A DNA stretch of 51,579 bases, from the NCBI GenBank assembly GCA_030581615.1, contig JAKTTT010000096.1, positions 1-51,579 of the forward strand. Reading direction: 5' to 3'. Position numbers and translations under genes: made by a program. The notes under the pieces were generated by a model, which was given only the letters and a program-made list of their open reading frames with translations, ran no database searches and was not told the DNA's origin. Origin of the DNA: Alloascoidea africana. Lineage: Eukaryota; Ascomycota; Alloascoideomycetes; Alloascoideales; Alloascoideaceae. Below, in pieces: positions 7,612 to 16,682 of the stretch; within the stretch, counting starts at the first letter, position 1, and each line of letters starts with the position of its first letter.

Positions 7612-9387
7612 ATGTTCTCCACGACCCAGGACGTGTTTTCGTCCTCGCCCTCGGCTGGGCCCCGGATCAAGGAGCCTCGGTGCGAGTCTGTGCCGGAGCC
7701 TTCTTTAGCCGCCGCCAATGGCGCTGCGGATGCCCATGGGAAAGCGAAAGAGGCCTCTCCATCTGGTCTGGGGGACGGATCCTCGCCACTGAGTCTTCTG
7801 AACAAGGCCGATATCCCTAGACCACCGGCCCAGGAGCTTCCACTGGCCGGCTCCAGCGTGGACCCGACCAATCTCTACACTTATGACCCTGCTCCTTCCA
7901 TCTACGACGCTGTGCCTCGCACCTATGCCTGTTTCGACCACTATAGTCCAGTCAACAGCTCAATCAGACACAGCGACGACGCCAACCACAGCGCTTCTCT
8001 TCCAAAACTGCCCTCGTTTGACGTATGGGGATCCGATAATAAGCCTTTTAGCGTTATTTCCCAAAAGCCTTCAAGAATCATAGAAAGGTCTCCTTCATCC
8101 ATGGAGAACCTTGGAAACGACCACCATCCCTCAAACTTTTTCATATCGCCCTCAAAGCTGGCAAATAAAGACTGGAGCTCAGATAGCTACTCTTCCCAGA
8201 ATGACCGAGATCATGCTAGACCAACCCTGCCTAGACTGTACAACTCCAGCGATGCCGCTGGCTCTGGTGTCTCAGGCCCAGATCACACTACTTCAGCTGC
8301 AACTCTATCTTCGTTTCTTTCCTCCGAATTGAACCAATCTCAGCCCAGGTTTGTATCAAACCCCAATGGCATGGCATACGGAGCGAATAGGCCCAGCATT
8401 CGCCCTTTGAGCACTAGGCTGGGCGTGACAGAGCCCTCTATGTACAGCCTCAGTAGTGATTCTTATTATGGTGACAGGCTGCAAGCTGACTACGAGTACA
8501 CACAAGGTTTCCGCATGCGCACTCTTACAGAGAAGTTTCCCAGCGAGGCAGACGATGACAGTGGCAGCAGTGCCCGCCAGTTTCGCATAGGACCCGGGGC
8601 AGTAAAGCCCCAAAGTAAACCACTACCTAAGAAGCGGAGGCGAAAAGAAACTGGAATAGGCACGGACTCAGAGAAGGGCAGGGGCAAGGGCAAAGGAAGA
8701 GGAAAAGGAAAAGGAAAAGGCAGAGGTAAAGGCAAAGGAAAAGGAAAAGGAAAAGGGAAGGGGAAGAAGATGTATTCTCGCACGAAGAGAAGGAAGTTAC
8801 ATAATCAAATTGATGAACAAAAGCCTGAACATGATGTTGGCACAGGCGCTATGAAATTGGAGGAGAACGGTCATAAAGCACTAACAGACCGTGTTGACGA
8901 AGAAGATGAAGCAAAATCGTCAGATGACGCATCGTTAGAGACAAAAGAAGATAACGGGGAGCTTTGGCTGCCCATAGGAAGATCTTCCAAGGCTAGACGA
9001 GGAGGAATTAGATCTTCCACTAGCAGTTATCGTGGAAGTCTGTCCCAAATAACCGCAGAAGGCAGATTAAGACCAACCAGAAGTTGTGTTCTCGAGAAGC
9101 ATGAGGAAATACAACATGATGATGTCAAAAGCTCACCAGTGTCCTCGCGAAAGGTGAACAAACCTCGCTCTAAAAGCGGCTGCTGGACATGCCGACTTCG
9201 AAGGAAAAAATGCACCGAGGAAAAACCATTTTGCAATCAATGCTTGCGACTTGGTCTTGAATGTGATGGCTATTCCGCAGACCGGCCTGAATTTATGCAA
9301 AACCCTGTAAAGTCTCGCAAAAAATTGGACGAGATTAAGATAATTACAGGAGGAAAACGCCGGGCGTTTATGAAAAAGAAAAGATGA
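7612..9387 (+). CDS. UME6: Ume6-type transcription factor with C-terminal zinc cluster
   Basis: A 591-residue protein with its Zn2Cys6 cluster at the far C-terminus: cysteines 524, 527, 534, 541, 544 and 551 in C-x2-C-x6-C-x6-C-x2-C-x6-C spacing. The flanks SGCWTCRLRRKKCTEEKP and RPEFMQNP...KKLDEIK...RRAFMKKKR match the C-terminus of S. cerevisiae Ume6. That protein binds URS1 sites and recruits Sin3-Rpd3 and Isw2 to repress early meiotic and metabolic genes, switching to activation with Ime1. The rest is Ser/Pro/Asn-rich and disordered, apart from a Lys/Arg-Gly tract at about 354-386. It is shorter than Ume6 of S. cerevisiae (836 residues). A URS1-like TAGCCGCCG lies inside the gene at 7706-7714. 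Confidence 0.9.
   Translation: MFSTTQDVFSSSPSAGPRIKEPRCESVPEPSLAAANGAADAHGKAKEASPSGLGDGSSPLSLLNKADIPRPPAQELPLAGSSVDPTNLYTYDPAPSIYDAVPRTYACFDHYSPVNSSIRHSDDANHSASLPKLPSFDVWGSDNKPFSVISQKPSRIIERSPSSMENLGNDHHPSNFFISPSKLANKDWSSDSYSSQNDRDHARPTLPRLYNSSDAAGSGVSGPDHTTSAATLSSFLSSELNQSQPRFVSNPNGMAYGANRPSIRPLSTRLGVTEPSMYSLSSDSYYGDRLQADYEYTQGFRMRTLTEKFPSEADDDSGSSARQFRIGPGAVKPQSKPLPKKRRRKETGIGTDSEKGRGKGKGRGKGKGKGRGKGKGKGKGKGKGKKMYSRTKRRKLHNQIDEQKPEHDVGTGAMKLEENGHKALTDRVDEEDEAKSSDDASLETKEDNGELWLPIGRSSKARRGGIRSSTSSYRGSLSQITAEGRLRPTRSCVLEKHEEIQHDDVKSSPVSSRKVNKPRSKSGCWTCRLRRKKCTEEKPFCNQCLRLGLECDGYSADRPEFMQNPVKSRKKLDEIKIITGGKRRAFMKKKR
8671..8770 (+). repeat. Lys/Arg-Gly coding repeat with near-pure purine strand
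   Basis: About 100 bp within UME6 made of GGN AAR-type hexamers, encoding alternating Gly with Lys or Arg (residues 354-386). On the plus strand there are uninterrupted purine runs at 8692-8720 and 8734-8770. Such tracts can form triplex DNA and slip in replication; the encoded run is a likely non-specific DNA- or RNA-binding or nuclear-import segment. Confidence 0.8.
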
Positions 9388-9568
9388 GGAATTGATGAAG
9401 ATGAATACAAAAATCCCCTTTTTTTCTTCTTGTTTTTCCCTTGACTATTTTGAAGCTTTCTAGCATTTACTTTTACTTCTATATATGTACAGCAAATTCG
9501 CCACACCCATACGTCCAGTACTAATCGTCTCCATTTATAAAACAGCTACTTAGGACAAAAATCTGGAC

Positions 9569-10288
9569 ATGTTGATTCTTGGTCTTACGGGCGGGATTGC
9601 TTCTGGAAAGTCCACCGTATCCAACCGGTTATCTAGCCACCATGGACTTCCCGTAGTGGATGCTGATCTAATTGCACGACAGGTTGTCGAGCCAGGGACA
9701 CGCTGCTTCCGGGCCATAGTATCACACTTTGGACCGCTTGTTCCAGATCTGGTTCTCCCTTCTGGCAAACTCAACAGACCCGCTCTAGGACGCGCTGTCT
9801 TTGGAAATCCAGAGGCCTTACGCATTCTTAATGGAATCACACACCCCGCCGTGCGCTGGGAGATGTTGAAACAACTTGCCTGGGCATATCTACGCGCAGA
9901 GAGTTTGGTTGTACTGGACGTACCACTTCTGTTTGAAGCTCAGATGGACCTTCTCTGTGATATCGCCGTGACTGTTTCATGTAGTGGCGAAATCCAGAAA
10001 GAGCGACTTTTAAGAAGAGACCCTGGGCTGAGTGAAGAGGATGCAAGTCGACGAATCGCTAGTCAGATGAACGATAGTGAAAGACGAGCTAGGGCAGACC
10101 TTGTCATTACAAATTCCCAAAGTTTGGAAGATTTATATATACAGGTTGACGATATGGTTAGGACTGTGAAACCGATATGGCTTTTAACATGGGCTGCGCT
10201 CTTGTTCCCACTCCCATGGCTTTTAACAAAGGTGTATCAGTACTTTAAGCGACAGCGAGCAATTAGCACAATCAAGAAACACAATTAA
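9569..10288 (+). CDS. CAB5: Dephospho-CoA kinase
   Basis: A 239-residue P-loop kinase for the last step of coenzyme A synthesis (3'-phosphorylation of dephospho-CoA). The N-terminus MLILGLTGGIASGKST carries the CoaE Walker A (residues 8-15), followed by VVDADLIAR, the GKLNRPALGRAVFGN segment, LRILNGITHP, VVLDVPLLFE and the lid QKERLLRRD. A hydrophobic helix near the C-terminus (WLLTWAALLFPLPWLLTKVY) suggests membrane anchoring, in line with reports of CoA enzymes at mitochondria and lipid bodies. It follows UME6 on the same strand (181 bp) and ends 65 bp from the VPS34 stop. PAN5, also in the CoA pathway, lies 10 kb away. Confidence 0.96.
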   Translation: MLILGLTGGIASGKSTVSNRLSSHHGLPVVDADLIARQVVEPGTRCFRAIVSHFGPLVPDLVLPSGKLNRPALGRAVFGNPEALRILNGITHPAVRWEMLKQLAWAYLRAESLVVLDVPLLFEAQMDLLCDIAVTVSCSGEIQKERLLRRDPGLSEEDASRRIASQMNDSERRARADLVITNSQSLEDLYIQVDDMVRTVKPIWLLTWAALLFPLPWLLTKVYQYFKRQRAISTIKKHN

Positions 10289-10353
10289 TTAGATTAGGCC
10301 AAGAAACAAAAAAAAAAACAAACATGCTATACTTTATGTCATTGGTGTTTCCA

Positions 10354-13219
10354 CTATGCTCTCCAATATTGAGCCAGACTGTGAAGCCGGTCAATTACCA
10401 CTGGTAAGAACGCATTCACACTATCATTAATCAGATTCTGGAAATGGATAATAGCTTCTTCCTCACTCATCTCGAGACAAAACTTTTCTTTCACCTTGTA
10501 GAGTGCTCTTTCGGGCTCAATTTTGATATCAGGAATATTTGAATCAATCATGAGTGTGAACAGATTCAAGATCAGATTTGCAGATTTCCGTAATGTTGTA
10601 AAAGCCGTGAAACAATAACTTCGGAACTGTGCATAGTTTTCTGATTGTGCTCCCCCCATTCCCTCGATGATCTGGATTGGGAGCTTCATTAACGGTGGGA
10701 AGGGCTTGGGGTCTCTCCCCAATATGTATCCAAAATCAGCATGGAAAAAATGGCCATCTGGACAGATCAACAGGTTATCAAGATGTCTATCTCCAACACC
10801 TAGCAGATATGTGATGACACAGTAACCAGCACACGATTTTACAAAAGTGTCCATGGCCTGCCTCGTAACGCCATATTGACTCGAATCGAGCGTTTGTGAA
10901 GGATTGTGATGCCGTAGATAGGACAAAATATCGTGGTACTCGTTAAGCACGTTTGTTAAAGTCAGGTTTTGTACAAATTGGATTGCCCCGTCTGCGTTAC
11001 CCGTGGCCAGAATATGGTACGGCGTCAATTTTAGATCGAGATTCTCACTCTGTAAGAGCTGGTCCATTAAAGTGATGATTTGGATCACAAGCTGATCCTG
11101 TCGCAAATCATCACCTTTCTTAAACATGAGTGGGTATTTGTCTCCAGTGGAGGTGCGAAATGTGATTTTCAACGGTGCCAGACTGCTTTTAAAAACACTG
11201 CTTTCTTCTGGTATACATCCAACTATCTGGACAGATGGATCAAGGGGCAAGTCCATGGGCTCAAAATGCAACAATCCAATCTTGGGGTCTGCAAGCATGC
11301 TTCTAAATTTCTCTATTCTTTTTGGTGTTGACTCCTTTAGCGCCTTTATCTTATCAGACATGGAGGACAGAATCGAAACAAACTCAATCTGTCGATGTAA
11401 AAGCTGGACTCGGTCAGATGGCAGCGCCGTTATGTACTGATCCAATATGAACTGGAACAAAGATCCCGGGCCCTTGTCTTGTGCCTCGACTTTGACATAC
11501 CAGTAGAAAAAATTGCCAAGTGTCGAGTTTTCAACTGCTCTTTTGATCAAAAACGATCCAAGTGGAGTCGGCCTTTGGCCTTGCAATGCAATATCCACTA
11601 TGGCTGCGGCATCCTCGTTCTCGCTCTCTTCAAATTCGGACTGCTGCTGCTCAAATGAAAGTGCTTGCACAAGTTGAAGCAGATATAGTTGTAACTTTGA
11701 GTCGCCAGCCTTGCGTAATCTGTTTACCGCATGTGCACGAACAGCGCTATTTCGATACCCCGGTCCTAGTAATTCAAGAGCATCCGCAACGTCTATCTCT
11801 GTCCATTGAGGTAGCAGCGCAATGGCCTCCGCAACCTCCTGTTCGTTCTCCCATGACACAGACTTGAGAAACTTGGTCAGACCTCTTTTATCTCTCGTCA
11901 AGTAATACCGGAACTTCCAAACCATGCTTTTCTCCGACTCTGTAAGCTCCTGGACAGGCGAAAAGCTTAAGATTAGATTCAGTTCATCCCGCATGTTTGC
12001 ATTTGGTTTGATCTCCCTCACAAGAGGACTATTTTGATACTTTCGTTCCAATCTCCTGTATTTTTGCTCGACTGGATTGTCGAGGTATTGTTCTGGGTCA
12101 TATACGGTTACTAGGGAACTCTTCCCGTCGCCGCTTTTAGTTGACTCCTCTTTTCGCTGTTGTTGTTCTTGTTGTGTAGGTGATGTTGTGTTATTTGAGA
12201 CCGTCAACAGAGGAGAGGAAGATGAGAATGATGAAGAGAGCGTAGAGGTATAGTCATAATCCGAAAACACAATCGGCATATCAAATTGTAGAAACTCAAG
12301 GATAAGAAAATGTGGTCCACCACTGCATTTATTCGTATCCTCTTCACTCTCATTACTTCCAGTGTTTTTGTTGTTACGATTCCGTTGTTGCTTTTCATAT
12401 CGTGCACTTTCGAACTTGTTAATCTGCTCAATCTTGCGAAACGCAAGGTTATCGAGCCAGTCCAGCGCAACCATCTCTCCCGCTTCGTGCTTCTTAATCA
12501 ACTTTTCAAGTCTATCCATCTCGCCACCGTCGTTGTATGGAAGACTTGCAGGAGTTGTTGAATGTGCAAACCCATCTGCTTTTCTATTTAGCCAGACTCG
12601 AAGTTTCTGTCTTCCGCGCCGCAGGGTACCATCTATTTCTTCAAACAAGGGTATTGTTGTACCACCATAAGGAACCTTCTCCTGTGGGCCTCGAAATTCC
12701 CATATTGTGATAGCGAGCTGTGATGAAAAGGGGAGCTGTGAATATTGGATGGGTAGAGTAAGCCATTCAGACCAACTGTGGACCCAGTTAGAACTTGTAA
12801 ACAACTAAATCAAAAAACATTGCTGAGTACCCACGTTCTGCTTGATTGGAATGCAACATAGGATGTCGTTATAGGGATCGTGAGCGGTTTCCCATCCGCG
12901 AATATCTGAACAGTTACGAATAGATCTGAGGTTTCACTTTACACACAAGAGTTGGGTTAGCGAATTCTGCGCTATCCAATTGCAATTCATTTGTATAGTA
13001 TATACCTGACGTTTGATCGAAGTAGAGTCTCTTCTGGATTTGTGACCTGGGCAGAATACGGTATCAGTGGCTTTTTGCCCTCAAGTGCACAACTTGTAAT
13101 CTCATTTGTTAGCTTCATTACCCAGAGTATATTGAAAACAAATTGCAGATCTACATTTTGACTTTGAATTGGAGGTCTATCTCACTGGAAAGCCCGAATA
13201 TGAACGTTCGGCGGTCCAT
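10354..13219 (-). CDS. VPS34: Phosphatidylinositol 3-kinase catalytic subunit
   Basis: Four exons: 13155-13219, 13006-13092, 12835-12936 and 10354-12775, with introns of 62, 69 and 59 nt; each has a CTAAC branch close to its acceptor. All phases agree and the joined N-terminus (MDRRTFIFGLSSEIDLQFKV...ICALEGKKPL) aligns with yeast Vps34 through the C2 domain. Protein: 891 residues (875 in S. cerevisiae). The C2 domain is N-terminal, a helical PIK region lies in the middle, and the kinase has GDRHLDNL at 746-753 (D748, N752) and the DFG triad at 765-767. It makes PI3P for endosomal sorting and autophagy with Vps15. Donors GTAGAT and GTGGGT are atypical, so the first exons need cDNA support. Confidence 0.95.
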
Positions 13220-13601
13220 TAATACAAGTTGATGTTGATACTGGGGATGTAGGTGTAGAGTGCACACCACCAAAATCAGGTCTTGTTTCCACCACACATC
13301 TTTGGTATGGTTATCAAAGAGTAATAAGAAGGTATGGTTAAAGATGAGATCCTCTTATCCAAACTAGCAGAATTTATGTACAACAATCATTAGATCAGAA
13401 TGGGAATCGCCTGACTAAATGTCAATCATGATGATGATGATGATGATGATGTGAATGACCCCAGAGAGAATAAGAACTAATTACATAAAGGCAAACCTCT
13501 ATCCATAACCAAAAAAACCAAATCAGACAACCACAAATATTTTACCCTTCCAAAATCCCTAAAAAGTAATTCCCGGAAAAAGAAAGGACGCTGTAGTTGT
13601 C
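13220..13601. other. Intergenic region between VPS34 start and MSS116 stop
   Basis: A 382-bp stretch holding the VPS34 promoter and the MSS116 3' end (both genes on the minus strand). It contains a perfect GAT/ATG trinucleotide run at about 13429-13452. No gene is visible. Confidence 0.6.
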
Positions 13602-15542
13602 TTAGTTCCAGTTATCAAAATCGTCAAAGTCTTTCTGTCGACTTCTTTTACCACCGCCTCTTGAAGAGCCACGACCAGAATTTCTTCCAGAGCCTCTTCC
13701 AGAGTTTCTGTTTGACTTTCTATCAGAAAAATCACTGTTCCTATCCCAACTGTCATCGTTATCGTCTCTTTCATATTTCCTGCCTCGAGAACCACCACCA
13801 AAACCACCGCCGGTTGCAAACAGCTCTCTTACTTCTCTGGGACGAAGACCTAGCTGTTCGACAACACGTTTGGGGACAGAGGGCTTACCCTCAAAACCCA
13901 GGTCTCTATGAAACTCGGAAAATAGCTCGCCAACCTCGTAAGTGTTGAGTCTATAAGCACCAGAAACCTGACAGTAAAATCCGAGAAGAGAACCTATCAA
14001 ACCGTCCCAGTCATCTCGAATGTTGTCCAAAGCAGTTCCTGTTGCCTCCACGACGCTCTGATTCTCACTGTAAGCCACATCGTTCTTCATCGTGATCCCT
14101 CGTTTCTCCAGAGCTTTCAAAAACCTCGTTTCAGTGCCCGTCAACACCGTAATTGCCTTTCCAGCGTTGCCGGCCCGTGCGGTACGACCAATTCTGTGCA
14201 CATAGGTAGCAGGCTCGTCCGTGGGTCCAAACTGGATAACGTGGGAAATGTGTGGAAAGTCCATGCCTCGCGCACCCACGTCGCTCGTCACCAGAATTCC
14301 TTTATTTGAATTTCTGAAAAACTCAACAGCCCGTTTACGTCCAGCGACCGACATTTTACCGTGTAGCTTCCTCACAGCCACTTTTATCTTGGTCTCTTCC
14401 AAAAAGTTAAACAACAGCTCGTTGAAGAAATCAACAGCTTTCACAGTTGGGAAAAACACCACTGCTTTGAACTGTTTGTTTTCTTTCTCCGCTTCAATCA
14501 CTGAGAGAACGGAGTAAATGGATTCTATAAACGAATTTGTGCGTATCACTGTTTGTTCAACGAGATGGTGTGTTTCAGGCTCATTTGGATCCACTGTATC
14601 AATGTACTCTTGGTTCGAGCCCAGTTCCTCTCTCGCAAATTTCTTCACAGTGCCATCAATTGTGGCTGAGAAAAGAAGTGTTCTAAAATCTGGAGAGAGA
14701 CTTTTCAACTCATCGTCGATTCTCTTCAAATCTGGACCAAAGCCAATGTCAAGAAGTCGATCAGCCTCGTCCAGCACTTTAAATCGGATGTTTCTCAGAA
14801 AACCAGGCGCATCGTTAGAAGTTGTGAGAAAGTCTAGTAGTCGTCCAGGAGTGGCAACGATAATATCAGCTGGGTTTCTGCGTGAAAAGGCCTCAAAAAA
14901 CTGATCTCTTTTCGATTCTCCTCCAACCAAACACGCAATCTTGAGACGATCCAGTTGCTTGTCCCGAGATATAGCCTTCACAAGCTCGTCCCTGATCTGG
15001 TGGGCGAGATCGCGGGTGGGGGCTATAATCACGGAATTGGCGCCCTCGATTCTGCCCTTTGTTCGCATACGGTTTTCGAGCGCAGACTGGATCAGCGGGA
15101 GACCAAAAGCAAGAGTTTTGCCTGTTCCCGTTTTGGCCCGTGAGATGATGTTTTCCTCCGTTGTCAAAATGGGTCGAATGGCCTTCTCCTGCACTTTGGT
15201 CATCTTGTCGAATCCTATTTTGTTCAGGGACTGGATAATTCGTCGGTCAATAAGCCCATCGGATTGCAAACTGGCAAACAGGCTCTGGTCCACAGCAGCA
15301 ACGGGCTTTTCTGTCGCGATGTCTTCTCCTTGGACCTTGCCAGCTTGAGGTGCTGTTCCAGCACATCGCTTTGCGATTGTGACGAAGAGCGACTGGTACA
15401 CAGGCAGCTTCCCTCCCACGCCGAAGCTTGTTCTGGCCGTAGCCCGCAGTGGCGCACACTGACAGGCTATGGGTCCTGTGAGAGACCGTCTGGCCACGCC
15501 TAGAGCACTTGGGACAACTCTGGAAGCAGCGGCTCTGATCAT
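13602..15542 (-). CDS. MSS116: Mitochondrial DEAD-box RNA helicase
   Basis: A 646-residue DEAD-box protein whose basic, acid-poor N-terminus (MIRAAASRVVPSALGVARRS) reads as a mitochondrial presequence. Motifs in order: Q-region KMTKVQEKAI, AKTGTGKT (136-143), PTRDLA, TPGRLLD, VLDEADRLLD (DEAD 258-261), SAT (292-294), GARGMDF and HRIGRTARAG (449-458). A helical C-terminal extension and a basic Arg/Gly/Ser/Asn tail follow, as in Mss116, the RNA chaperone for group I/II intron splicing and mitochondrial translation. The start lies only 64 bp from the ARV1 stop on the same strand, so the promoter is very short or overlaps ARV1. Assigned by domain order, tail and gene order. Confidence 0.92.
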   Translation of the reverse strand: MIRAAASRVVPSALGVARRSLTGPIACQCAPLRATARTSFGVGGKLPVYQSLFVTIAKRCAGTAPQAGKVQGEDIATEKPVAAVDQSLFASLQSDGLIDRRIIQSLNKIGFDKMTKVQEKAIRPILTTEENIISRAKTGTGKTLAFGLPLIQSALENRMRTKGRIEGANSVIIAPTRDLAHQIRDELVKAISRDKQLDRLKIACLVGGESKRDQFFEAFSRRNPADIIVATPGRLLDFLTTSNDAPGFLRNIRFKVLDEADRLLDIGFGPDLKRIDDELKSLSPDFRTLLFSATIDGTVKKFAREELGSNQEYIDTVDPNEPETHHLVEQTVIRTNSFIESIYSVLSVIEAEKENKQFKAVVFFPTVKAVDFFNELLFNFLEETKIKVAVRKLHGKMSVAGRKRAVEFFRNSNKGILVTSDVGARGMDFPHISHVIQFGPTDEPATYVHRIGRTARAGNAGKAITVLTGTETRFLKALEKRGITMKNDVAYSENQSVVEATGTALDNIRDDWDGLIGSLLGFYCQVSGAYRLNTYEVGELFSEFHRDLGFEGKPSVPKRVVEQLGLRPREVRELFATGGGFGGGSRGRKYERDDNDDSWDRNSDFSDRKSNRNSGRGSGRNSGRGSSRGGGKRSRQKDFDDFDNWN

Positions 15543-15568
15543 CGTTTACAGGGTGTGCTTTCTACTGA

Positions 15569-15596
15569 AAAATGCAAAATGCAAAATGCAAAATGC
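15569..15596. repeat. Four tandem copies of AAAATGC
   Basis: Four perfect 7-bp units fill much of the 64-bp gap between the ARV1 stop (15607) and the MSS116 ATG (15542). In the direction of transcription the unit reads GCATTTT. It may act as an MSS116 leader or promoter element, or simply be a microsatellite. Confidence 0.75.
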
Positions 15597-15606
15597 CCAA
15601 ATGCTG

Positions 15607-16593
15607 TTACTGCGAGAAAATTTTAAGAGCGGTTACCCGCCCCAGCGAGATGCTCAGGTCGCGAAAAACCGCGTCGCGCCAGCCAGCCCGCGCAAACAGG
15701 AACAGCGAGCCCGCGAAGAACAGCTTCGCGAGGCAGAACCGGAGCAGCAGGGCCGTGGCGACGATCAGCGTGGCCAGCGGGTACCCGCACGCGAGGATGA
15801 TCTCGATGGCCTCGACCGTGTTGACGTGGCCGGCCAGGTTGATCCACACGGCCGCCACGGGGATGTCGTAGGACCAGATGAGCATCAGAATCGGCAGCAG
15901 CTTGCTGGAGCCCGAGATGAGCACCGCCGTCGACAGCGCGTTGGGATAGTCCGCGGCCGAGTAGGCGGGCCGTCTGGGTCTCCGTTGGGGTCTGCTGGTG
16001 CTGGTGCTGGTGCTGGTGCTGGGCTTCTTGCCCCAGCCCACGAGAAGACGAGCTAGCCACTGGATCAGAAACTGCGTGAGCACCGTCTCGGCAGCACACT
16101 GGGCCAGGTAGAAGAGATACTGGTACATGACCTCCTGCTCCAGAATGAACTGGTCGATCCAGGAGAGCTCCTCCCGGGGCCTTTTTTCCTTGCCGGCCCA
16201 CGTCAGATAGACGTCAAACAGGGTGATGAGCACCCACATCCGTCTCACAGCTGGGTGGAGCTTTGCTAGCGTGCTGTCCTCTCCGAGCAGTTGTATGAGC
16301 CAATCTTCTTGCTCTTGCTCGTTCGGGCCGTCTTCTCGTTCGGCAGTTGGCGATTGTGACTGCGTCTGCGACTGGTAATTTCCAGACTTGTTTTCAAAGA
16401 CATTAAACACGAGATGCCTGTAAGCCTGTCGTTTCATCAGTAGAAGGTCGATACACAGCAGCACGCTGTCGTGTTCAATGTACCGGTCGGCAACTTTGTG
16501 ACAATACGAGCAATCCGTGAGTTTGATGTAGTCTCCGCCCTTGTAGGCCGTATAGAGCGACGAGACGGGTTGCGTACACTCGATACAGATCAT
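15607..16593 (-). CDS. ARV1: ARV1 sterol/GPI lipid homeostasis membrane protein
   Basis: A 328-residue ER membrane protein. The N-terminal ARV1 homology domain is intact: MICIECTQ, with C3/C6 and C28/C31 forming the zinc ribbon (LTDCSYCHKVADRYIEHDSVL), then LLLMKRQAYRHLVFN. Several hydrophobic segments follow (around HLGLQQ-equivalent positions: SGSSKLLPILMLIWSY, TLIVATALLLRFCLAKLFFA). ARV1 affects sterol movement out of the ER and GPI-anchor synthesis. The ATG at 16593 places the conserved cysteine at residue 3; a longer frame upstream has no support. It is head to head with NUP42, with 89 bp between the starts. The coding DNA is GC-rich compared with its neighbours. Confidence 0.94.
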   Translation of the reverse strand: MICIECTQPVSSLYTAYKGGDYIKLTDCSYCHKVADRYIEHDSVLLCIDLLLMKRQAYRHLVFNVFENKSGNYQSQTQSQSPTAEREDGPNEQEQEDWLIQLLGEDSTLAKLHPAVRRMWVLITLFDVYLTWAGKEKRPREELSWIDQFILEQEVMYQYLFYLAQCAAETVLTQFLIQWLARLLVGWGKKPSTSTSTSTSRPQRRPRRPAYSAADYPNALSTAVLISGSSKLLPILMLIWSYDIPVAAVWINLAGHVNTVEAIEIILACGYPLATLIVATALLLRFCLAKLFFAGSLFLFARAGWRDAVFRDLSISLGRVTALKIFSQ

Positions 16594-16682
16594 TGTGCTG
16601 TGATGGTGATTGTGATGATGGAGTCTGTGTAGAGGAATTGGTGTCCACACCCACCCACTCTTTCACCTCCATCACCTCCAGC

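Noticed and set aside
7446-7871. N-terminal extension of kynureninase to 603 residues in the same frame
   Set aside because: The extra part lies antisense to UME6, is unlike the family, and the ATG at 7445 gives the normal length.
10771-10773. Possible CUG-Ser genetic code
   Set aside because: CTG sits at an invariant Leu in the VPS34 catalytic loop and in the VPS21 strand before the P-loop, so the standard code holds.
15469-16201. Long frames opposite and beside ARV1 (15469-16056 plus; 15623-16201 minus)
   Set aside because: Shadow frames caused by the GC-rich ARV1 coding sequence; composition is skewed and ARV1 is clearly the real gene.
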